Position numbers and translations under genes: made by a program. Below the pieces are notes generated by a model. The model had not been told where the DNA came from and made no database searches. It saw nothing but the letters and a program-made list of their open reading frames with translations. DNA of 64,000 bases from Mycobacterium sp. 852013-51886_SCH5428379 (GTDB lineage Bacteria; Actinomycetota; Actinomycetes; Mycobacteriales; Mycobacteriaceae): assembly GCF_001665575.1 (NCBI RefSeq), contig NZ_LZSU01000043.1, forward strand, positions 1-64,000, given 5' to 3'. The first letter of the stretch is position 1, and the number at the start of each line of letters is the position of its first letter. This document shows positions 42,306 to 51,731 of the stretch, piece by piece.

Positions 42306-43825
42306 ATGCACGATGTGGTGATCGTCGGCTGTGGGCCGACGGGGATGATGCTGGCCGGCGAACTCGCGCTGGCGGGCGTGGAGGCCGTCATTCTCGAGCG
42401 GCGCGCCTCGCAGGATCTGGTGGGCTCGCGCGGCGGTGGTATCCACGCCCGCACGATTGAACTGTTGGATCAGCGAGGGATCGCCGAGCGATTCCTCGCC
42501 GAGGGAGACGCGTTGCAGGCGGCCACATTCGGCGGCGCGACGCTGGACCTGAGTTCTCTGCCGACGCGTCATCCCTCCACGCTCGCGCTGTTCCAGAACC
42601 ATATCGAGAGGCTGTTGCGCGGGTGGGCCGACGAGTTGGGGGTAGCAATCCATCACCGCGCGGACGTCGTCGGTGTCGAAGCGGATGGCGAGGGTGTCGA
42701 CATCACGCTCGCCTCGGGTGACCGGACGCCACGCGCAGCAGTCTGATCGCCGAAGTGCAGGTGACCGAGGACATTTCGCAGGCCGGCAGGATCGACGAGC
42801 GCGGCGTCCACGGGCTGCACCCGATGGGCGACGGCAGGGTACGGGCACTGGTGGCCGAGGCCGGGCTGGGGCAGGCGACCGAACCCACGCTCGACGACCT
42901 GCGGGGAGAACTGATTGCCGTATTCGGCACCGACTTCGGTGTCCACAGCCCCACGTGGCTGTCGCGATTCACCGACGCGACGCGGCAGGCGGCGGCCTAT
43001 CGCAGAGGCCGGGTGTTGCTGGCCGGTGATGCAGCACATGTGCACTGGCCCGCGGGTGGACTGGGGATCGGACTCGGAGTGCAGGACGCGGTCAACCTGG
43101 GGTGGAAACTTGGGCAGGTGGTGCGCGGCGTCTCCGGCGACGATTTGCTCGACACCTACCATGCGGAGCGGCACCCCGCCGGGGCGCGAGCGTTGAAATA
43201 CACGTTGGCGCAGTCGTTGTTCCAGAGGGCCGAGCCGAGGCGGGCGGCGCTGGGTGATCTCCTCGGGGGGGTGCTCGCCGTCGACGCGGCAGCCACGGTG
43301 ATCACCGCGCTCATCACCGGACTCGACGTGGCCTACGACCTACGTGGGGGACACCCGTTGCTGGGATGTCGGATGCCCGACCTCGACATCGTCGGCGCAG
43401 CGAGCCCTATGCGGATGTACGAATTGCTACACGAGGCGATCCCGGTGCTGCTGCGGCTCGGCGGGCCGCGGTTGGACGCCGCTGCCGGATGGGACCGCGT
43501 CCGGTACGTGGAGGCGAGCTATGACGGCGCGTGGGAGTTGCCGGTTGTGGGGACGGTGGCCGCGCCGACGGCCGTGCTGGTGCGCCCCGACGGCTACGTG
43601 GCGTGGGTCGGCGAAAACTCTGCCGACGGCCTGGCTGAGGCGCTGACGACATGGTTCGGCGATCCGGCCGTGCGGGGGAAGCCGGCGAGACCAGCTTCCC
43701 CCGCAACCGGATTCAGTGACCCGGGATGTGCAGCCGCTTCAACGATCCCAGCACCAGCCGGTCGGCGGCCAACTCATAGGCCTGCGGTACAGACAGCGCG
43801 TCGACCGAGCGCAGCATCGACTTGA
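42306..43825 (+). pseudogene. FAD-dependent aromatic monooxygenase, internal deletion with frameshift
   Basis: The first part (42306-42746) begins MHDVVIVGCGPTGMMLAGEL, the dinucleotide-binding GxGxxG of class A flavin hydroxylases, and ends at GDRTPRAAV-stop. The same protein resumes in another frame at about 42741 (SSLIAEVQVTE) and continues through RGRVLLAGDAAHVHWPAGG (the GD motif) to the C-terminal thioredoxin-like domain (ELPVVGTVAAPTAVLVRPDGYVAW, two blocks). About 30 codons are missing, including the conserved GxDGxxSxVR segment. The remaining frame overlaps the convergent hydratase gene by 113 bases. It was probably a phenol- or rifampicin-hydroxylase-type enzyme and is inactive now. 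Confidence 0.8.
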
Positions 43826-44453
43826 TCTCCTTGTGGACCCGCGGCTCGCCGGCCGACAGCGCCGACACCTTCTCCGCCACCGCGGCGTCGAGGGCATCGA
43901 CATCCTCGGCGACCTCGTTGAGCAGGCCGAGGCGAACTGCCTCGTCCCCGGTGACCGCTGCACCGCTGGCCGTGAGCCAGAACGCGGCCCGGCGACCGAC
44001 CATGTGCGGCAGCCACGCCAGCACCAGCGCCGGCGCCAGGTTGATGCGCACCTCGGGGAACTTGAGCTGTGCCGTGCGCGTCGCGACCGCGACGTCACAC
44101 AACGCGGCCAGCCCGACCCCGAACCCGGCCGCGTCGCCTTGCACGCGGGCCACCGTCACCAGCGGCGTGGCCGCCAGCGCCTCGTTGACCGCGATGAGGC
44201 GACGCACTTCGGTGGGAAGGTCGTCGGGGCTGGCAGCGGTGCGCTCCCGGCCCATGCAGAAGGCTTCACCCTCGGCGGCGATCACCATCACGTGCACCCC
44301 AGCCGGCGGCGCGGTGAGCACCCCGGCGAGGGTGTCGCACATGTCCATCGTCATGAGGTTGCCGCCCGGGCTGTCCAATCGGACCGTCAGCACAGCACCG
44401 TCGCGGTCGAACGTCAGGCCCGGCACTGTGCCGATCTCGTCGGTGACCGTCAT
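43713..44453 (-). CDS. Enoyl-CoA hydratase/isomerase family protein
   Basis: A 246-aa crotonase-fold protein. The oxyanion-hole segments are GEAFCMGRERTAAS and VQGDAAGFGVGLAALCDVAVA. I do not see the standard catalytic Glu pair in the expected places (APALVLAWLPHMVGRRAAFW follows instead), so the reaction is open; 2-oxo or ring-cleaving crotonases are alternatives. ATG 44453 overlaps the aldehyde dehydrogenase stop (ATGA). It is the last gene of the gntR-ABC-ALDH operon. Confidence 0.82.
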   Translation of the reverse strand: MTVTDEIGTVPGLTFDRDGAVLTVRLDSPGGNLMTMDMCDTLAGVLTAPPAGVHVMVIAAEGEAFCMGRERTAASPDDLPTEVRRLIAVNEALAATPLVTVARVQGDAAGFGVGLAALCDVAVATRTAQLKFPEVRINLAPALVLAWLPHMVGRRAAFWLTASGAAVTGDEAVRLGLLNEVAEDVDALDAAVAEKVSALSAGEPRVHKEIKSMLRSVDALSVPQAYELAADRLVLGSLKRLHIPGH

Positions 44454-45994
44454 CAGTTCAGCCTCTCTGTGGCGACCCCGCCGTACCAGTCGACGTCGTC
44501 GGGGGCGGTGCGGATGGTCACCGCACGAACATGGGTGAATTCGTCGAACGACTCGGTGCCGCCTTCGCGGCCGTGTCCGCTCTCCCGGACCCCGCCCCAC
44601 GGCGACGACGGGTCGAGCCGGTGATGGTCGTTGACCCAGACGATGCCGTGCTCGAGCTTCGAGGCGACCCGGTGGGCCCGCGCGACGTCGCGCGTCCAGA
44701 TCGACGAGCCGAGGCCGTAGGGCGAGTCATTGGCGATGGCGATCGCGTCGGCCTCGTCCTTGAACGGAATCACCACGAGGACGGGACCGAAGATCTCCTC
44801 CCGCGCCACCCGCATCTGGTTGGTCACATTCGAAAGCACCGTCGGTGCAACGAAATATCCGTCCAGTCCGGGAACGTCGACCGACTTGCCGCCGGTGGCC
44901 AGCGTCGCGCCCTCGTCGATGCCGATCTGGACGTAGTCGAGGATGCGCTTGCGAGCCCGATCCGAGATCACCGGGCCGAGCTGGGTGTCGGCCGAGCTGG
45001 GGTCGCCGATCCGGATCTTCTCCGCCTGCGCGACCAGACCGGCCACGAACTCGTCGTACACGCTCTCCTGCACCAGGACCCGCGTTCCGGCGATGCAGGT
45101 CTGGCCTGCACCGACGAACCCGCCGAACGCCGCACCCCGCGAGGACACCTCGGGGTCGATGTCGTCGAACACCAGAACCGGGGTCTTACCGCCCAGTTCC
45201 ACCGTCGAGCTCGCGAACCGGCGCGCGGTGGCGACCGAGATGATCCGCCCCACCTCGGTGCCGCCCGTGAACACCACCTTGTTGACCAGCGGGTGTTCGG
45301 CCAGGCCTGCACCGGCTACCGGCCCGAGCCCCGGGATCACGTTCAACACACCGGGCGGGATGCCGGCCTCCAGGGCGAGGTCGCCGATCAGCAGTGCGGT
45401 CAGCGGGGTCTGCTCGGAAGGCTTGAGTACCACGCTGTTTCCGGTCGCCAACGCCGGCGCCACGCTCTTCGACGCGATCATCAGCGGATGGTTGAACGAC
45501 GACAGTGTCGCGACCACACCGAGTGGGAAGCGCGAGGTGTAGGAGTGGTACGGACCCGACATCGGCACCACCGAGTTGCGGCCGGCCAGCAGCAGCGCGG
45601 CGTTGTACCGGTACCACTCGGCCAACCGGGTGATCTGTGCCTTGGTCTCGGTGATCGGCCTGCCGTTGTTGTCGGCCTCCAAGCGGTACAGCTTGTCCAT
45701 CTCACGCTCGAGCAGATCACCGAACCGGTTGAGGATGCGCGAACGCTGGTGGATCGGCATCTCGGACCACACACCGGAGTCGAACGCTTTCCGCGCGGAG
45801 ACCACGGCGTCATTGGTGTCTTCGGCGCTGGCACTGTGGCACCGGGCGAACACGCGTGCCGTGGCCGGGTTGATCACCTCGAGGATCTCACCTCCACCCG
45901 GCCGGTGCTCACCGTCGATGAGCAGGCCGTGCACATGCTCGCCATTGGGCGAATCAGACGTGCCCACAGCGGAAGTCGTAACCGATTGAGACAA
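44453..45994 (-). CDS. NAD(P)-dependent aldehyde dehydrogenase
   Basis: A 513-aa ALDH-superfamily enzyme. The general base Glu lies in VELGGKTPVLVFDD and the nucleophile Cys in GAGQTCIAGTRVLV. The cofactor region has FTGGTEVGR, and the C-terminal motif is EEIFGPVLVVIPF. The substrate is unknown. Being behind an importer and before a crotonase suggests oxidation of an aldehyde derived from the imported compound, for example aromatic or terpenoid. It follows the ABC ATPase after 28 bases. Confidence 0.93.
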   Translation of the reverse strand: MSQSVTTSAVGTSDSPNGEHVHGLLIDGEHRPGGGEILEVINPATARVFARCHSASAEDTNDAVVSARKAFDSGVWSEMPIHQRSRILNRFGDLLEREMDKLYRLEADNNGRPITETKAQITRLAEWYRYNAALLLAGRNSVVPMSGPYHSYTSRFPLGVVATLSSFNHPLMIASKSVAPALATGNSVVLKPSEQTPLTALLIGDLALEAGIPPGVLNVIPGLGPVAGAGLAEHPLVNKVVFTGGTEVGRIISVATARRFASSTVELGGKTPVLVFDDIDPEVSSRGAAFGGFVGAGQTCIAGTRVLVQESVYDEFVAGLVAQAEKIRIGDPSSADTQLGPVISDRARKRILDYVQIGIDEGATLATGGKSVDVPGLDGYFVAPTVLSNVTNQMRVAREEIFGPVLVVIPFKDEADAIAIANDSPYGLGSSIWTRDVARAHRVASKLEHGIVWVNDHHRLDPSSPWGGVRESGHGREGGTESFDEFTHVRAVTIRTAPDDVDWYGGVATERLN

Positions 45995-46022
45995 TTTCCT
46001 ATTCTTTCTTTATTCGATTGGA

Positions 46023-46790
46023 TCAAGCGCCGGCGGGAACCGCGGAGCGCTGACGGGCGCTGGCTTCGAGCTCTTCGAAGCGGCGCAGGATCGACGACTC
46101 CAACACGGCGACCTCGGTATTGGAGGCCTTGCGCGGACGAGGAAGATCGACGGTGATGTCCTCGTGGATGGTGCCGCCCGGTGCCAACATCAGGATGCGG
46201 TCCGACAGCTCGGCCGCTTCCTTGACGTCATGGGTGACGAATACGACGGTCTTGCGGGTCTGCGCCCAGATCTCCTGGAGGTGCTCGCGCAGACCGCGCG
46301 CGGTGATCGCGTCGAGATGGCTGAACGGCTCGTCCATCAGCAGCACATCGGGTTCGATCGACAGCGCGCGGGCGATACCGACGCGCTGCTGCTGCCCGCC
46401 GGAAAGCTGCCCGGGCCACTTCTTTTCGGCATGCCCGAGTCCGACACGCTTGAGCGCCTCGTGCACACGCTGCTTGGCGGCATCGTCGCGCACCTTCTGG
46501 ACGTACATCAGGTTGTCGAAGATCGACCGCCACGGGAGCAGCCGGGGCTCCTGGAACACATAGGCGAGTTTGGCCGACTGGCCGGCGCCACCGATGGTGA
46601 CTGCGCCTGACGTGGCGGTCTCGATGCCGGCGATGATGTTGAGCAGCGTGGTCTTACCGCAGCCCGAAGGTCCCACCAGGGATACGAAGGACTGATCGGC
46701 GATTTCGAAGTTGATGCGGTTGATGACGGTCTGCGGTCCGGTGGGAGTGCCGAACACCTTGAGCAGATCTGTCACGGTGACGTTGGCCAT
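46023..46790 (-). CDS. ABC transporter ATPase, nitrate/sulfonate/taurine type
   Basis: A 255-aa ATPase of the SsuB/TauB family. Walker A is GPSGCGKTT, Q-loop FQEPRLLPWRS, signature LSGGQQQRVGIARAL, Walker B VLLMDEPFSHLDA and H-loop VTHDVKEA. The PWRS after the Q-loop is typical of this subfamily. It serves the two permeases encoded just upstream. The C-terminal segment after ~210 is a charged helix. Confidence 0.93.
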   Translation of the reverse strand: MANVTVTDLLKVFGTPTGPQTVINRINFEIADQSFVSLVGPSGCGKTTLLNIIAGIETATSGAVTIGGAGQSAKLAYVFQEPRLLPWRSIFDNLMYVQKVRDDAAKQRVHEALKRVGLGHAEKKWPGQLSGGQQQRVGIARALSIEPDVLLMDEPFSHLDAITARGLREHLQEIWAQTRKTVVFVTHDVKEAAELSDRILMLAPGGTIHEDITVDLPRPRKASNTEVAVLESSILRRFEELEASARQRSAVPAGA

Positions 46791-46819
46791 GGGGTGAATC
46801 TCCTTGAGTGTGTGCGGGT

Positions 46820-47665
46820 CTACGCGGCCGCGGCCGCTGCGGGTTCGCCGGGCTTGGCTTCGCCGTCACGCCAGCGGAAGGCGCGCCGGGACAGGCGCTC
46901 GAGCAGGACGCGGTCGGTCAGCACCATGAAGGCGATGAAGAACGCGATCCACGCGACGAACCCGGGCAACTGGTTGGCGTCGTACCAATACCGGGCCCGA
47001 TGTCCGACACCGTCGGCCGATCCGAACCACTCCGACAGGAGCAGCCCGTTCCAGCCCGACATGACGCCGAATCGGATACCGGCCACCACGTAGCCGGTGA
47101 CCGACGGCAGCACGGCATGCCGTAGGCGGCGCGCCGGCGGGACGTCGTAGGACTGCGACATGTCCAGAAGCGCCGGCGGAATCGAGCGTGCTCCGGCTGC
47201 GACGTTGACCACGACGAACGGGATGGCCGAGAGGACGACGGTGAGGATCGGCGCGGTATCGGAGAACCCGAACCACATGGCGCACAACAGCGCCCAGATC
47301 ACGGCCGGGATGGCCAGGCCGACGAGGTTCACGTCTCCGAAGAGGTCGTCGAAGACCCGGAACGTGCCGATCGCCAGTCCGATGATCACCCCGAGGACGA
47401 TCGAGATGACCATACCGATCACGAAACGCTGCATGCTGATGGCGAAGTTGAAGAAGAACTCGCCGCGTTCGATCTCGTTGATGGCCGCCTTGACCACCGG
47501 GACGGGTCCCGGGATGCGGTCGCCGAAGGTGCCGGCCAACTGCCACAGCAGCAGGAACAGTAGCGCGGCCGCGGCGGTCGCGCCGACCGGACCGGTCAGC
47601 CAACCGGGTGCGGCCTTGCGGCGCGCGGTGACCGTGTCGCCACGGTCGATCACGGGTGCGCTCAT
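46820..47665 (-). CDS. ABC transporter permease (second)
   Basis: A 281-aa BPD-type membrane protein with about 6 helices. The first is AAAALLFLLLWQLAG. The EAA-like loop VNVAAGARSIPPALLDMSQSYD precedes the ATPase-coupling helix. It ends 29 bases before the ATPase gene and starts 1 base after the first permease stop. Together they form a heterodimeric channel. Confidence 0.9.
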   Translation of the reverse strand: MSAPVIDRGDTVTARRKAAPGWLTGPVGATAAAALLFLLLWQLAGTFGDRIPGPVPVVKAAINEIERGEFFFNFAISMQRFVIGMVISIVLGVIIGLAIGTFRVFDDLFGDVNLVGLAIPAVIWALLCAMWFGFSDTAPILTVVLSAIPFVVVNVAAGARSIPPALLDMSQSYDVPPARRLRHAVLPSVTGYVVAGIRFGVMSGWNGLLLSEWFGSADGVGHRARYWYDANQLPGFVAWIAFFIAFMVLTDRVLLERLSRRAFRWRDGEAKPGEPAAAAAA

Positions 47666-47666
47666 A

Positions 47667-48503
47667 TCAGCGTCCCCCTCTCCATGCGAAGAACCGTTGT
47701 TCGAGGCCGGCCAGGATCACGCGCTCGATCAACAAGATGAAGAGCACGAAGAAACCGGTCCAGGCCAGCACGCCGGCCACTGAGAACTCCTGGAAGGACT
47801 GGCGAATCATGAAGCCGATACCGCTGCGGCCACCGAACACCTCGGTGAGGGCCTCGACCTTCCAGGCCATCGCGAAGCCGTAGCGCAGCGCGGCGAACAG
47901 GAACGGCATCACCGACGGCAGGAACACCGACTTGATGACGTCACCCCGCCCGAGGCCGTACACCGTGCTCATGTCGACCAGTCGGCGGTCGACCTCTTCG
48001 ACGCCCTGGGCGACGTTGAGCGCGACGTAGGGCAGCGCGACGAACGAGACCACCACGACGGGCCCGATGGCTCCGATGCCGAACAGGATCAGCGCGAACA
48101 CCGCGAAGGCAAGGCCGGGAACATTGCCCAGCACCAGCAGCGGCTGCTGCCAGAAGTACTTCTGGTAGCGGACACGGCCCATCAGCAGGCCGAGCGGTAC
48201 CCCGAACACGGTGCCGATGGCGAAGCCGAGCGCGATCTTGACGATGCTGGAACCGAACTGGACGAACGCGGTGCCGTCGGCCGCCAGATGCCACATCTCG
48301 GCACCGACGGTCCACGGCGTGGGCAGTACGTACTCGGTGAACAGCACGAGCGAGCAGAAGGCCCAAACCCCCAGCAGCAGTGCGTAACCGATGAAGTGGA
48401 GTCCCACCCGCCGTACGGAGGTGGCCAGGGGACTCGTGGGGGTCACCCCCGTTTCCGGGGGTGCACTCGCCACGTCAGCGCTTCGGTTGGTGGTGACTGT
48501 CAC
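47667..48503 (-). CDS. ABC transporter permease (first)
   Basis: A 278-aa BPD-type permease with about 6 helices. The coupling loop is LNVAQGVEEVDRRLVDMSTVYG. The first 30 residues are hydrophilic. GTG 48503 overlaps the stop of the binding-protein gene (GTGA). It is homologous to the next permease, so the transporter uses two different permease subunits, whereas the Ssu/Tau systems usually use one. Confidence 0.9.
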   Translation of the reverse strand: MTVTTNRSADVASAPPETGVTPTSPLATSVRRVGLHFIGYALLLGVWAFCSLVLFTEYVLPTPWTVGAEMWHLAADGTAFVQFGSSIVKIALGFAIGTVFGVPLGLLMGRVRYQKYFWQQPLLVLGNVPGLAFAVFALILFGIGAIGPVVVVSFVALPYVALNVAQGVEEVDRRLVDMSTVYGLGRGDVIKSVFLPSVMPFLFAALRYGFAMAWKVEALTEVFGGRSGIGFMIRQSFQEFSVAGVLAWTGFFVLFILLIERVILAGLEQRFFAWRGGR

Positions 48504-49543
48504 GACTGTCCGCTCTTCTCCGACGGACGGAACTTCGGCAGCGCCTGATCCTCGGCCATGAACCCGGTCTCCTTGAGGAACGGGAAGACCTTGCCCTCGT
48601 TGTCGGCCCAGGTCTGGTCGAACCGCACGTCGCGCACGAACCAGTCGTGTTCGGCGATGTAGTCCTGCACGAAGGAGATGTCCTCGGGTGCCTCGACCGC
48701 GAAATGCTGCGGGTAGGTCTCGATGATCTTGGCCTTGTTGGCTTCCCACTCCTTCAGGCCGCGCTGCCAGACGTCGAGGAAGAACTCGACCTGCTCGGGG
48801 TTCTCCCGCGCCCACTCGTTGCCGGCCAGGAACACGTTGATCATCGGACCCTCATGGCCTTCGACGACGAGCTCGGAGTACATGTCGGCGGCCGACTTGC
48901 CGTCGTAGAGCACCTTGAGTTCACCACTGCGCAAACCCGGGGCGGCGAATTCGGGCAGGCATACGCACGCGGCCACCTCACCCTTGCTCACGAGGTCGGC
49001 CTGCTGCTGGGGGTCGGAGACGATCAGGTTGTAATCGCCACCACCCGTGCGGAAGTCGACGCCGTGCATCTTCTTGGCGTACGCGCCCCACAGCAGCGTC
49101 GCCGACACCGCGGTGTAGACCGAGACGTCTTCGCTCTTGATGTCCGCCAGGCTCTGTGCGGGATTGTCGGCGCGCGTGATGATGACGCTTCGGTCAAGGT
49201 TGTACTTGCCGATGATGATGGTGTCGCGGCCCGTCTCCTCTTCGATGACCGGCACCTCGTAGGAGGCGGAGGAGACGATGTCGGCATGGCCGCCGGCGAA
49301 GACGCCGAACTCGTCCCACGTCGACGAGGCTTCGATGTTGATGCCGGACTCGGCCTCCATCTCCTCGAGAATTCCCTGGTCGGTGATGTAATCCCACACC
49401 GGGTCGGGGGCGAAGGTGAACCGGATGGTCCCGCCGTCTCCGCCGCCGCCGCCCGAATCGGGCCGGGAGACGCACCCGGACATCGCGATTGCGGTCGCGG
49501 CGGCGAGAGCCACGGCCGTGATACGGCGCCCCAGTACTTTCAC
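48500..49543 (-). CDS. ABC transporter substrate-binding lipoprotein (SsuA/NMT1-like)
   Basis: A 347-aa lipoprotein. The signal peptide ends in the lipobox AMSGC (Cys23), followed by a Gly-rich linker. The NMT1/SsuA-like fold begins TIRFTFAPDPVWDYI and contains WDEFGVFAGGHADIVSSAS. Ligand class (taurine, aliphatic sulfonate, pyrimidine or aromatic acid) cannot be read. Start GTG 49543 overlaps the stop of the gntR gene. The downstream ALDH and crotonase suggest a carbon source rather than a sulfur source. Confidence 0.9.
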   Translation of the reverse strand: MKVLGRRITAVALAAATAIAMSGCVSRPDSGGGGGDGGTIRFTFAPDPVWDYITDQGILEEMEAESGINIEASSTWDEFGVFAGGHADIVSSASYEVPVIEEETGRDTIIIGKYNLDRSVIITRADNPAQSLADIKSEDVSVYTAVSATLLWGAYAKKMHGVDFRTGGGDYNLIVSDPQQQADLVSKGEVAACVCLPEFAAPGLRSGELKVLYDGKSAADMYSELVVEGHEGPMINVFLAGNEWARENPEQVEFFLDVWQRGLKEWEANKAKIIETYPQHFAVEAPEDISFVQDYIAEHDWFVRDVRFDQTWADNEGKVFPFLKETGFMAEDQALPKFRPSEKSGQS

Positions 49544-50286
49544 GATTGTGTTCCCTTCGTTCGGCCGCCCCTGGGCATCGTTGCCGAGAGCGCGGGGTCT
49601 TGATGATCGCGATCGTGATAGCTGACAAGGTCGTCAGCGCCGGTCACGGACGGATGTTCGAGCAGGTAGGACAGGATGTGGTCGTGGGAGGTGGCCAGGT
49701 GCTCGCGGGTGAGCTTCGCCGCCAACGCTGCGTCGCCGGATTCCACCGCAGCCAGGATCGCTGCGTGCTCGGCGTGCAGGTGTTCGGTCTGTCCGATCAC
49801 CTCGACGTGCATGTACAGATAGCGGTCGGTGAGCCGTCGTAGCTGTTCGACCAGGTCGATCATGCGGGGCCGACCGGCCCGCTTGTAGACGGCGGCATGG
49901 AATTCGGCGTTGGCGTGCAACCAGATCGGCGTCTCGCTACTGGTCTCCATGACGGTCATCTGCCTGCGCATGATCATGATCTCGGCGCGACCGACCTTGG
50001 GCACCGCGATCTGGGTGGCCAACGGTTCGACCGCTTCCCGGAGTTCGTAGAGCTCCTGCAGCTCTGGGATCGACATCCCGATGACGACGGCGGTGGCATT
50101 GGTGCTCGGATGAAGTAGCCCCTCACCGGCGAGCATCTGCAGAGCGTCGCGGACGGGGATCCGGCTGACGCCGAATCGCTCGGCGATGCTCAGCTGCGAC
50201 AGCCGCGAACCGGGCGCGATCTTCCCCTGAAGGATCTCGGTGCGCAGCTCCGACGCGACGCGACTTGCGGCGCTTTCGTATGCCAT
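49540..50286 (-). CDS. GntR-family regulator, FCD (FadR/VanR) type
   Basis: A 248-aa regulator. The N-terminal winged helix has LRTEILQGKIAPGSRLSQLS and RFGVSRIPVRDALQMLAGEG. The C-terminal FCD ligand domain has metal-binding residues in LREAVEPLA, NAEFHAAVYKRAG and AEHAAILAAVESGD. ATG 50286 has an excellent AGGAGGT. It heads the importer operon with a GTGA overlap to the binding-protein gene, so it most likely autoregulates and controls import. A palindrome overlaps its promoter. Confidence 0.92.
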   Translation of the reverse strand: MAYESAASRVASELRTEILQGKIAPGSRLSQLSIAERFGVSRIPVRDALQMLAGEGLLHPSTNATAVVIGMSIPELQELYELREAVEPLATQIAVPKVGRAEIMIMRRQMTVMETSSETPIWLHANAEFHAAVYKRAGRPRMIDLVEQLRRLTDRYLYMHVEVIGQTEHLHAEHAAILAAVESGDAALAAKLTREHLATSHDHILSYLLEHPSVTGADDLVSYHDRDHQDPALSATMPRGGRTKGTQS

Positions 50287-50315
50287 CTGACCTCCTTGTC
50301 TACCAACTGCGAGAA

Positions 50316-50344
50316 ATGTATACATCGCCTCATTGTGTTGTCAA
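50316..50344 (-). promoter_or_regulatory. Sigma-A promoter with overlapping GntR operator
   Basis: On the minus strand TTGACA (50344-50339) and TATACA (50322-50317) are separated by 16 bases. The perfect palindrome ATGTATACAT (50316-50325) covers the -10, matching FadR/VanR-type operators. The transcript would have a ~24-base leader with AGGAGGT before ATG 50286. Confidence 0.75.
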
Positions 50345-50482
50345 TCACTACGTTGCAATCGTGTGGGTCAGCTCACTCGTGGGCCGCTGAGGTGCGGCGG
50401 AAGGGAAGCGGGCGAATCTCAGCCTCGACCCGGTGATCGTGGCGAGGGGTCCTCACCACCGTCCGGCCCGGTCAGACAGTCA

Positions 50483-51475
50483 CTACCAGTCCAGCCATCG
50501 CAAGGCGTTGGCGCGCAGGGCTTCTGGGGCGAGACCCAGCGCCGTCGCCGAGCGGACCGGATGTGCATCGGCCATGTCGAATGGATAGTCGGAACCGAGG
50601 GTGATGCGATCGGGATGCACCGTCTTGCAGAGCAATTCACCCGCCGGCACCGAGTGGGCCAGGGAATCGGCGTAGACGTGGGCGCGGAACGTCTCGCTTG
50701 GTGGGGTGTCGCTGTCGGCGGAGACGTCGGAACGCATGCGCCACCCGTGGTCCCACCGGCCCAGCAGCGCCGGCGCGACCCCGGCCCCGTGCACGAACGC
50801 GATGCGGAGCGTCGGTATGCGGTCGAAGGTCCCGCCGAGCAGGATCGAAGCGATCGCGGTCGCCGATTCGACGGGGTTGCCGATCAGATTCTGCAGGTAG
50901 TGGTGGTTGAAGCCGGGCCGCGGCTGCTGCGTCGGATGCACCAGTACGGCCAGGCCGGCATCCGCACAGGCGTCGAGGACGTGGTGCAGTTCGGGGTCGC
51001 CCAGCGTCAGGGATTCCACGACCGGAGGTACCGACACACCGCGAATCCCGTCGGCCACCAGTTGCTTCACCTCCGCGGCGGTGGCGCCGCGGTCCTGCAG
51101 TGGCAGCACGCCCAGGGGGATGAGCCGGTCGGGATGGCTCTCGCACATCCGCATCAGGCCCTCGTTGACCCGGCGCGCGTACTCGGCCGCATCGTCGGCG
51201 CCGGCGGTGACGGCGAACGCGTAGGGCGGCGCCGACACCACCCGCACCGCGAGGTCTTCCGCATCCATGTCGGCGAGAATGCGCGGTACGCCGGAGATCT
51301 CGTCGCGGGTCACCGCAATGGGAAAGTCGCCGAGGTACAACTCGTCGCCGCCTCGCTCGGCCAGTGCGCGGGGACCGTCCGCGGCGGGGATCTCATAGCA
51401 GTCTTCCGGCAGCAGGTGCGCGTGGATGTCGATGTGGCCCGGTGCGAGCGCGGAAGGGGAGGTCACGTGATGCAT
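50483..51475 (-). CDS. Amidohydrolase-family decarboxylase (ACMSD-like)
   Basis: A 330-aa TIM-barrel amidohydrolase_2 protein. Metal ligands are visible as HIDIHAH at the N-terminus, His in LVHPTQQ, His in AFVHGAG and Asp in LGSDYPFD. The family includes aminocarboxymuconate-semialdehyde, gamma-resorcylate and 5-carboxyvanillate decarboxylases; the substrate is undetermined. It starts at ATG 51475 with a weak ribosome site (a GTG at 51463 is an alternative). It is divergent from pucR, its probable regulator. Confidence 0.88.
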   Translation of the reverse strand: MHHVTSPSALAPGHIDIHAHLLPEDCYEIPAADGPRALAERGGDELYLGDFPIAVTRDEISGVPRILADMDAEDLAVRVVSAPPYAFAVTAGADDAAEYARRVNEGLMRMCESHPDRLIPLGVLPLQDRGATAAEVKQLVADGIRGVSVPPVVESLTLGDPELHHVLDACADAGLAVLVHPTQQPRPGFNHHYLQNLIGNPVESATAIASILLGGTFDRIPTLRIAFVHGAGVAPALLGRWDHGWRMRSDVSADSDTPPSETFRAHVYADSLAHSVPAGELLCKTVHPDRITLGSDYPFDMADAHPVRSATALGLAPEALRANALRWLDW

Positions 51476-51605
51476 CTCTTTCGTCGTCGGTTTGCTGAGT
51501 GTAGGAGGTTGCGAATTGGGCTCCGTGCTCTGATCAGAGGAAGTTCCGCCGTTTGCGCGCTACGAACGTCTAACGCTCATCGCCACCGGCGACATGGCGG
51601 GCATG

Positions 51606-51675
51606 TCGCAATGTCGGCCTCACAGCGTCGTCATCGACATATGTGCATGGCGCGGCTGTCAGCCCGACATTGCGA
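51606..51675. promoter_or_regulatory. Spaced inverted repeat upstream of the PucR gene
   Basis: TCGCAATGTCGG (51606-51617) and CCGACATTGCGA (51664-51675) are perfect inverses 46 bases apart. They lie in the 256-bp region between the amidohydrolase and pucR. They look like two half-operators able to loop. The AT-rich middle (GACATATGTGCATG) may hold the promoter. Confidence 0.5.
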
Positions 51676-51731
51676 TCGGACCGCGATGCGCATGACGTCC
51701 TCGCGAGCAGGCCGTCCGGCACACTGACCGG

